Assembly: GCA_934249275.1 (NCBI GenBank)
Contig: CAKQKT010000067.1
Coordinates: forward strand, 1 to 10,698
DNA from: an uncultured Sutterella sp.
GTDB taxonomy: Bacteria; Pseudomonadota; Gammaproteobacteria; Burkholderiales; Burkholderiaceae_F
DNA length: 10,698 nt
Direction: 5' to 3'
Part shown: positions 1 to 4,952 of the stretch, piece by piece
Position numbering within the stretch: position 1 is the stretch's first letter
Layout: the number at the start of each line of letters is the position of its first letter
Made by a program: the position numbers and the translations under genes
Notes under the pieces: model-generated
The model's input: only the letters and a program-made list of their open reading frames with translations
Databases searched by the model: none
Told to the model about the DNA's origin: nothing

Positions 1-808
1 GGTAGTCGTGTTCATGGGGTGTACCCGTATGGCGGGCTCCGATTATCCCATGGACACAAAATTTATGACAGTCTCGATCAAAAGGCAGAGACGGATCGGT
101 CGCGTAGAGCACCCGACCTGAATCGTCTACAAGGAAAGCCTCTGCTCCAGTCCCTTTTACAGCACTCCCAATAACAGCAGCCAACGAATCGACAGGCAGA
201 CTGATTTCCATCGTAATCTCCTGCAGTCCCGTTTCATTGAAGGGAAGAAGCGTTACATGAGGAGGCACCGCCTTCCAGGCCTCAGGCTCAAAACTGTAGA
301 TATTCGAAGTTTTGAGATCCTTGATGCGCATGCGCGCATTGGGAAACCGAGCCCGAACTGTTTGATACATGCCGCGCGCATCAGCTGCACTCAAACCACC
401 ATCTCCATGGGAGTGCGACAAGTAATCGTTAAGAGCCTTGATCGACAGGCTGTGAAGTGAACTGTCGACAGAATCGAGCTTCATCTTGATAAGCAGCGTC
501 GACAGCGATTGACGATCCACGACCAGCGAGGAAAGCGTCTCGATGTTCTTCTGATAAAGCAAAAGAAAGAGAATAAAAGGAAGAACGACAGTCCAGCCGA
601 TCAGCCCGGTCAAGATCTTTCGAAAACTTCTGGGCTCGACGGGTTCCTCTATAAAGTCATAAGGGTCGTAGTCCTCATTCAAGTCCTCGGGAAAGAGCGA
701 AAAGTACCGGTTGCGGTACCGCATGTTGTACACGTCTTCCTCAGGATTGGGATTCGAGGGAGGAATCCGGTGTTCGAGATACTTGAAAATGGCGTCAAGA
801 ACATTCAT
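1..808 (-). CDS. Membrane sensor with Cache-like domain (partial, C-terminus outside window)
   Basis: An uninterrupted minus-strand frame runs from an ATG at 808 to the window edge, giving 269 codons without a stop; an in-frame TAG lies seven codons upstream of the ATG, so this start is the only ATG choice. The first ~65 residues are acidic and tyrosine-rich and should be cytoplasmic. Residues ~66-85 (LTGLIGWTVVLPFILFLLLY) form one clear transmembrane helix. The following ~180 residues should be extracytoplasmic. Residues ~198-240, with EISLPVDSLAAVIG and then AFLVDDSGRVLYATDP, resemble the end of a Cache/dCache ligand-binding domain as found in histidine kinases, diguanylate cyclases and chemoreceptors. 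The output domain would lie beyond the window, so the protein class is open. Residues 247-267 are unusually rich in Cys and His. The gene is less GC-rich than its neighbours. I see no recognisable strong ribosome binding site. The coding call is firm; the function is inferred. Confidence 0.68.
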   Translation of the reverse strand, partial: MNVLDAIFKYLEHRIPPSNPNPEEDVYNMRYRNRYFSLFPEDLNEDYDPYDFIEEPVEPRSFRKILTGLIGWTVVLPFILFLLLYQKNIETLSSLVVDRQSLSTLLIKMKLDSVDSSLHSLSIKALNDYLSHSHGDGGLSAADARGMYQTVRARFPNARMRIKDLKTSNIYSFEPEAWKAVPPHVTLLPFNETGLQEITMEISLPVDSLAAVIGSAVKGTGAEAFLVDDSGRVLYATDPSLPFDRDCHKFCVHGIIGARHTGTPHEHDY

Positions 809-869
809 ATCATTGTCGAATCCGATCTATTGACCGCCAAAATGCACGCAGGCGGCCGAATCATTGAGT

Positions 870-898
870 ACCTTAGTCGGCTGTCTGACAGTTTTCAA
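870..898 (-). promoter_or_regulatory. Candidate promoter of the sensor gene with palindrome in spacer
   Basis: Read on the minus strand there is TTGAAA (893-898, 5 of 6 to the -35 consensus), a 17-base spacer, and TAAGGT (870-875, only 3 of 6 to the -10 consensus). The spacer holds a perfect 11-base palindrome, CTGTC-A-GACAG on the minus strand (881-891), a possible operator. It lies about 60 bases before the sensor start and about 85 bases after the LysR stop codon, so the sensor could be transcribed on its own. The -10 match is weak. Confidence 0.3.
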
Positions 899-982
899 TA
901 CCGTTTTTCCATGTTGTCAGAACATGTACGAATTTCATGTCATCAAAGGCCAGTATCAAATACGCACTTGCAGCATTGCACG

Positions 983-1921
983 TCAGAGTTGCCGCTGCTT
1001 GCCGCCGATCATCTCCACCGCCATGCGGCAGAACGCTCGTGCCGCCAAGCTCTGATACACGTGCTCGTTCCAGGCGATGACCACCGTCTGTACGGGCAGC
1101 ACGTCCTCAAGTGAGGCAAAGCGGCAGCGCCGGTGCGATTCATGCTGCTTGACAAGGTGCTCTTGACAATACGTCCAGCAAAGTCCCTCAGCCACAAACG
1201 GAAGCCTCAATCCAGGCTTCTGAACTCTAAGCGGGATTTCCTGAATAGAAATGCCGAACGCCCGTCTCAAAATCTCCAGACGCTCATGATGATTATTGGG
1301 CGAAAGCAGGGGAAGCCCGGAAATCAGCTTCAAATCGAATGAGGTCGCCCTGGGATAGTTCCCTGCGTCATTAAAAGGCACGCCGATGCTCGCATACTCG
1401 GGCGCATCGGGCACCGCCAGCAGATATCGCTCCTCAATCAGCGGATAGGCATTGAGATCAGGCGTGAGAAGCCTCTCGAAAAGCACGCCGACATCCGCTC
1501 GGCCGGATGCAAGCACATCCGGAATGTCCTCAAGCAAAAGATAAAGCGTCAGATCGACTTCAACATTCGGATATGTCCTGGCAAATGCGGAGACAACCGG
1601 CACCAGCAGGCTGATCGACCGCTCGGCGTTGCACGCAATTCGCACGCGTCCGGTGCGAAGCTCCTTGAAGTCGGCGCACTGCTGAAGCGTCTCAACCTCA
1701 ATCAGCGCCATTCGCCGGAGACTGTCATAGACGACCTCGCCCAACGGCGTCAGGCGAAGAGGCGAGGCATGGCGGTCCACGATCATGGCGCCGTACTTTT
1801 CCTCAAGACGCCGCAGGCTCTGAGAAACATGAGGCTGCGTCACGCCGAGCCGCTCCGCTGCCCTGCGAAAACTCCCCTCCTCCACCAAGGCCTCCAGAAG
1901 GCCGAAAGCTCTTTGAGTCAT
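983..1921 (-). CDS. LysR-family transcriptional regulator
   Basis: The 312-residue product has the usual LysR length. Residues ~4-62 form the winged helix-turn-helix: FGLLEALVEEGSFRRAAERL, then GVTQPHVSQSLRRLEEKYG, then RHASPLRLTPLGE, matching the family pattern (helix 2 AAERLGVTQPHVS, recognition helix QPHVSQSLRRLE, wing LTPLGE). Residues ~90-300 are the periplasmic-binding-protein-like effector domain, starting at GRVRIACNAERSISLLVPVV and including SGRADVGVLFE. A stop lies eight codons upstream of the ATG, which fixes the start. The gene is divergent from the esterase operon that begins at 2067, the classic arrangement in which a LysR protein controls its divergent neighbour and itself; that target is inferred. 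The effector is unknown. Alternative targets include the downstream sensor gene on the same strand. Confidence 0.93.
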   Translation of the reverse strand: MTQRAFGLLEALVEEGSFRRAAERLGVTQPHVSQSLRRLEEKYGAMIVDRHASPLRLTPLGEVVYDSLRRMALIEVETLQQCADFKELRTGRVRIACNAERSISLLVPVVSAFARTYPNVEVDLTLYLLLEDIPDVLASGRADVGVLFERLLTPDLNAYPLIEERYLLAVPDAPEYASIGVPFNDAGNYPRATSFDLKLISGLPLLSPNNHHERLEILRRAFGISIQEIPLRVQKPGLRLPFVAEGLCWTYCQEHLVKQHESHRRCRFASLEDVLPVQTVVIAWNEHVYQSLAARAFCRMAVEMIGGKQRQL

Positions 1922-1928
1922 GCCGCCA

Positions 1929-1971
1929 CCAATAACAACTTAGTGATCGTTCATAAAACTTTGATTATTGG
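1929..1971. promoter_or_regulatory. Candidate LysR operator: paired inverted repeat in divergent intergenic region
   Basis: The AT-rich LysR/esterase intergenic region holds a perfect 7-base inverted repeat, CCAATAA (1929-1935) and TTATTGG (1965-1971), with similar flanking bases (CCAATAA-CAA against CCAATAA-TCAAA). The arm centres are 36 bases apart. The right arm overlaps the candidate esterase -35 box and the left arm lies just before the LysR start codon, so a bound regulator could act on both genes. This is a position and symmetry argument only; the arms are not textbook T-N11-A boxes. Confidence 0.35.
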
Positions 1972-1996
1972 ATTGTAATGCATCGAGGTTTATAGA
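1968..1996 (+). promoter_or_regulatory. Candidate promoter of the esterase operon
   Basis: TTGGAT (1968-1973) and TATAGA (1991-1996) are separated by 17 bases. They match the sigma-70 consensus at 3 of 6 and 4 of 6 positions. A weak -35 overlapped by a possible LysR site fits an activator-dependent promoter. Transcription would begin near 2003, giving a leader of about 64 bases before the ATG at 2067. Confidence 0.4.
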
Positions 1997-2006
1997 ATGC
2001 ATTTCG

Positions 2007-2046
2007 CGCCTCCCTGAAAGATCGAGACCGGATCTTCGCGGAGGTG
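2007..2046 (+). promoter_or_regulatory. Stem-loop in the esterase operon leader
   Basis: CGCCTCC (2007-2013) pairs with GGAGGTG (2040-2046) with one G-U pair, and inside it AAGATC (2018-2023) pairs perfectly with GATCTT (2031-2036). If transcription starts near 2003 this stem sits at the extreme 5' end of the mRNA and ends just before the ribosome binding site AAGGAG (2054-2059). It may stabilise the messenger or tune translation. There is no T run, so it is not an intrinsic terminator. Confidence 0.3.
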
Positions 2047-2066
2047 GAATACAAAGGAGAAACACA

Positions 2067-2927
2067 ATGCACAAGATCGCTCACATGACCGCCGCCGTCC
2101 TCGCAGCGGCGGCCTGCTCCGCTCAGGCGGCCGACGTCATCGAACTCTGGCCCGAAGGCGCTCCCAACAAGAACACCATCACGGCCGCCGAAGAAACGAA
2201 CGCCCAGGGCGCCATCTTCAACGTCACGCGCGCCCGTCTCGAAGTCTCGGCGCCGGCCAATCCCAACGGCAAGGCCGTCATCGTCATTCCGGGCGGCGGC
2301 TACGGCAACCTGTCGATGAGCACCATTGAAAAGAGCTTCGTCCCGTTCTTCCACTCCCAGGGCTTCACGACGTTCGTGCTCAAGTATCGTCTTCCGAAAG
2401 GCAACCCGGAAGTGCCGCTCGCCGATGCCAACAAGGCGGTTGAAACCGTTCGCTCCCTCTTCGGCAAGTACAACCTGCACACTGTCGGCGTGATGGGCGC
2501 GAGCGCCGGCGGCCACCTTGCCGCCATGTCGAGCGTCTCCTGCAAGGGCGCCGCCTGCCCCGACTTCTCGGTTCTCGTTTATCCGAACATCACGATGATG
2601 CAGGAAGAGTCCCAGCCCAAGAGCTCCTGCCGCAACAACCTCATCGGGCCCGCCCGCTCCGTGAAGTACGACACGACGTTCTCGGCCTACAAGCATGTTT
2701 CGCTCACGACGCCGCCCGCCTTCCTCGCCGTCTCCGCCGGCGATGAGTATGCCGGCAGCCTCGGCTCCATGCTCTACGCCCGCGCCATGATCGAAAACGC
2801 CCGCCCCGTCACGCTTCACGTTTACGAAACGGGCAACCACGGCTGGGGCGCCGAATCCTCCGCCGACTTCCCGGACGGCGACAACTTCCGCACCGATCTC
2901 TCCATGTGGCTGAAGAAGATCAAGTAA
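2067..2927 (+). CDS. Exported alpha/beta hydrolase (carbohydrate-esterase-like)
   Basis: The product is 286 residues when started at the ATG at 2067, which has AAGGAG (2054-2059) seven bases before it; an upstream in-frame ATG at 1968 lacks this and would bury the signal peptide. Residues 1-21 form a signal peptide ending in the AQA cleavage motif, so the enzyme should be periplasmic or exported. The alpha/beta-hydrolase core shows the oxyanion-hole turn PGGGYG (75-80), the nucleophile elbow GASAG with Ser146, a likely acid Asp226 in SAGDE, and a catalytic His258 in GNHGWG. Order and spacing resemble the BD-FAE/acetyl-xylan esterase-like group that removes acyl groups from sugars, but the substrate is unproven. 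Cys159, Cys164 and Cys188 could form a disulphide in the periplasm. It is first in a likely two-gene esterase operon controlled by the divergent LysR gene. Confidence 0.88.
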   Translation: MHKIAHMTAAVLAAAACSAQAADVIELWPEGAPNKNTITAAEETNAQGAIFNVTRARLEVSAPANPNGKAVIVIPGGGYGNLSMSTIEKSFVPFFHSQGFTTFVLKYRLPKGNPEVPLADANKAVETVRSLFGKYNLHTVGVMGASAGGHLAAMSSVSCKGAACPDFSVLVYPNITMMQEESQPKSSCRNNLIGPARSVKYDTTFSAYKHVSLTTPPAFLAVSAGDEYAGSLGSMLYARAMIENARPVTLHVYETGNHGWGAESSADFPDGDNFRTDLSMWLKKIK

Positions 2928-2943
2928 CAAGCCGCAAACAACT

Positions 2944-2982
2944 CATTGCGGGCGGGCCGGACCAGAATGCCCGCCCGCAATG
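2944..2982 (+). promoter_or_regulatory. Perfect 14-bp intercistronic stem-loop
   Basis: CATTGCGGGCGGGC (2944-2957) and GCCCGCCCGCAATG (2969-2982) are exact inverse complements around an 11-base loop, between the two esterase genes. There is no T run on either side, so it is a poor intrinsic terminator. It could protect the 3' end of the upstream message, serve as a processing site, or partly attenuate transcription into the second gene. Confidence 0.5.
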
Positions 2983-3025
2983 TCATCAGACCAACAAAAG
3001 CTGTTTTGCTAGAAGGAGAACAGCC

Positions 3026-4603
3026 ATGCTTTTCCAACGCACTCCTCTCGTCACGGCGCTCGTCCTCGCGGGCGCCTGCTCCATGGCCGCGGCCGCTCAG
3101 GCCGACGTCGTTCGTGTTGAATCGGGCGACCTCACGGGCTTCGTGAAAACCGTCCCGGGCACGGACGCCCGCGTGGACGTCTTCCTCGGCGTGCCCTACG
3201 CGGCTGCTCCGGTCGGCCAGAACCGCTGGGCTTCCGCCAAGCCCGCCGCCGCATGGCGGGGCATCCGTCAGGCCGACACCGCCCCGCAGCCCTGCAAGCA
3301 GAAGGGCCAGGGCAGCGAAGACTGCCTTTACGTGAACATCTACAGGCCCGCCGGCACTGCGGCCGACGCCAATCTCCCGGTCGCCGTCTACGCACACGGC
3401 GGCGGCAATACGGGCGGCAACGCCAGCGAGCATGACGGCGCGCGCCTCGCCGCCGAAAACGGCATCATCGTCATGACGGTCCAGCACCGTCTCGGCGCCT
3501 TCGGCTTCCTGAATCTCCCCGGCATGGATTCGTCCGCCGGCAACTTCGGCATCACCGACACGCAGGCCGCGCTCGCATGGGTGAAGCGCAACGCCGCGGC
3601 CTTCGGCGGCAATCCCGACAAGGTCACGCTGGTAACCGAATCCGCGGGCTCGACCAATGCCTGCCGAATCCTCGTTGATCCGAAGTCGAAGGGCCTCGTG
3701 GCGGGCGTCGTTCTTCAGAGCGAAGACTGCATCCACGACGTCGACTCGCCCAAGCAGGCCAAGGAGCGCGCCGACAAGTTCCTCGTGCTCACCGGCTGCG
3801 CCGGCGAAGCTGATCCGCTTGCCTGCCTGAGGAAGCTCCCGACCGACAAGCTGGCCGTCGCCAGCGCTGCTGTCGGCGGCTGGAATCCCGTTTCCGAAAC
3901 GAGCGCCGTGAGCGAAATTGCGAAGGGAAACTGGATCAAGGTCCCGGTGCTCTCGGGCTCCAACAAGGAGGAGGGCCGCTCCGCGGGCGCCGCCTATGTC
4001 GGCTGGAAGTATCCCGACTACAAGGCCTGGGTCGTCAAGCTCGTGGGTGAGCAGAGCGCCGTCGAGGCTCTGAAGATCTACGATCCGAAGAAGCACGAAG
4101 GCCAATACGCGCTTGAGTACACGATCGGCGACTTCATCACCGACAGCGGCATGCGCGGCCTGGGCGGCTGCACCAACCTGACGCTCGCCGAAGCCATGGC
4201 CAAGACCGGCGCCTCGGCGCCCTGGATCTACACCTTCGAAGACTCCACCGTGCCCACGTCTCCGAACCGCCACAAGGGCTACGACAACGCCGCAAGCCAT
4301 GCGGCCGAGCTCACCTATCTCTTCCCGGATGCCGGCCAGTACCTGCCGCGCTCCGTCCGCATGACGGACGAGCAGCGTGCGCTTGCACGCCAGATGCGCG
4401 CCTACTGGGGCAACTTCGTGAAGCACCAGAACCCGAACGGCGAAGGCCTCCCCGTCTGGAAGCCCTTTGAAGGCGAAGGCGCCATGATGGCTCTTCGACT
4501 CAACGGCAAGAGCCAGACCGTTCCCGCCTCGTACTTTGCCGACCTGCACCACTGCAGCTTCTGGCACTCGATTCCCGTCGTGCTCGACCGCGGCGACCGC
4601 TGA
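3026..4603 (+). CDS. Exported type-B carboxylesterase
   Basis: The product is 525 residues, typical for carboxylesterase type B enzymes, which hydrolyse carboxylic esters. The ATG at 3026 is chosen because AAGGAG (3013-3018) precedes it by seven bases and a signal peptide follows (hydrophobic core LVTALVLAGA, cleavage likely after AAAAQA, residue ~26). Landmarks are FLGVPYAAAP (53-62), the family signature EDCLYVNIY (98-106), the oxyanion HGGG (124-127), GNFGITDTQAALAWV (172-186), nucleophile Ser206 in TESAG, catalytic Glu316 in GSNKEEG, and catalytic His425 in ASHAAEL. Cys90 and Cys100 match the conserved disulphide of the family. The nucleophile elbow is unusual: the normal GESAG has Thr204 in place of the first Gly. 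The gene starts about 100 bases after the first esterase and is probably cotranscribed with it. The substrate cannot be read from sequence; dietary or plant esters are plausible. Confidence 0.92.
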   Translation: MLFQRTPLVTALVLAGACSMAAAAQADVVRVESGDLTGFVKTVPGTDARVDVFLGVPYAAAPVGQNRWASAKPAAAWRGIRQADTAPQPCKQKGQGSEDCLYVNIYRPAGTAADANLPVAVYAHGGGNTGGNASEHDGARLAAENGIIVMTVQHRLGAFGFLNLPGMDSSAGNFGITDTQAALAWVKRNAAAFGGNPDKVTLVTESAGSTNACRILVDPKSKGLVAGVVLQSEDCIHDVDSPKQAKERADKFLVLTGCAGEADPLACLRKLPTDKLAVASAAVGGWNPVSETSAVSEIAKGNWIKVPVLSGSNKEEGRSAGAAYVGWKYPDYKAWVVKLVGEQSAVEALKIYDPKKHEGQYALEYTIGDFITDSGMRGLGGCTNLTLAEAMAKTGASAPWIYTFEDSTVPTSPNRHKGYDNAASHAAELTYLFPDAGQYLPRSVRMTDEQRALARQMRAYWGNFVKHQNPNGEGLPVWKPFEGEGAMMALRLNGKSQTVPASYFADLHHCSFWHSIPVVLDRGDR

Positions 4604-4616
4604 TCGCTCCTCACGA

Positions 4617-4641
4617 CGAAGCCGTCTTCCTGACGGCTTCG
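4617..4641 (+). terminator. Hairpin just after the carboxylesterase gene
   Basis: A perfect 10-bp stem (CGAAGCCGTC 4617-4626 with GACGGCTTCG 4632-4641) with a TTCCT loop starts 13 bases after the stop codon. It lacks a T run, so on its own it would be a weak terminator; it may act with the next hairpin. Confidence 0.45.
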
Positions 4642-4659
4642 CTTGCTGATCCGCACCTC

Positions 4660-4700
4660 AAGAGGCGCGCTTCCTTCCCGGAGCGCGCCTCTTTCCCTTC
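4660..4700 (+). terminator. Intrinsic-terminator-like hairpin closing the esterase operon
   Basis: A 12-bp GC-rich stem (4660-4671 with 4682-4693; core AGAGGCGCGC / GCGCGCCTCT) with a 10-base loop is followed by the pyrimidine tract TTTCCCTTC. It is a reasonable rho-independent terminator, although the tail contains C residues. Confidence 0.55.
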
Positions 4701-4952
4701 TTCACCACTGCCGCAGCCCTCTTCCCTCGCCTTTGCAGTCCATTCGTCTGATTCCGAGACGTTTTTCTCATTTGCAAACACAAAGCAGTCACTCACATAA
4801 ATACCCAAAAAGAGGTACAAACAAGCACTTTCTCCTAGTTCTAACGATGTATTTCTTTTGAATTTCAATAAGTTATTATTATCGAACCCCTGCTATTTCC
4901 AGCGGCTTGACCTCGGCGCCGAGCCCTCTTCAACCACGGAGCCCCCCCACAG
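4701..4952. other. AT-rich intergenic region before the FAD dehydrogenase gene
   Basis: With the two hairpins above, this completes a 349-base gene-free stretch. I see no convincing gene in it: short open frames here lack ribosome binding sites or family motifs. It turns sharply AT-rich from about 4755 to 4885, which fits a promoter region. Two overlapping odd palindromes, TTGAATTTCAA (4858-4868) and AATAAGTTATT (4867-4877), run into TATTAT boxes (4874-4879 and 4877-4882) that look like -10 elements, but no good -35 sits at the right distance. These palindromes may be regulator sites. Confidence 0.35.

Noticed and set aside
509..1114. 201-codon open frame on the plus strand
   Set aside because: It overlaps both the sensor gene start and the LysR C-terminus on the other strand and shows no domain; the minus-strand genes have far better support.
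1968..2066. N-terminal extension of the first esterase from an ATG at 1968
   Set aside because: It would run through the predicted promoter and put 33 residues before a clear signal peptide; the ATG at 2067 has a strong Shine-Dalgarno sequence.
2906..3025. N-terminal extension of the carboxylesterase from an ATG at 2906
   Set aside because: It would overlap the first esterase's 3' end and the intercistronic hairpin and bury the signal peptide; the ATG at 3026 has AAGGAG at the right distance.
2822..4567. 581-codon open frame on the minus strand
   Set aside because: It is antisense to the carboxylesterase, has no recognisable motifs and no start context; same codon-bias artefact.
4611..4868. 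Small genes in the intergenic region (85 codons minus, 72 codons plus)
   Set aside because: Both overlap the terminator hairpins, lack convincing ribosome binding sites and show no recognisable protein features.
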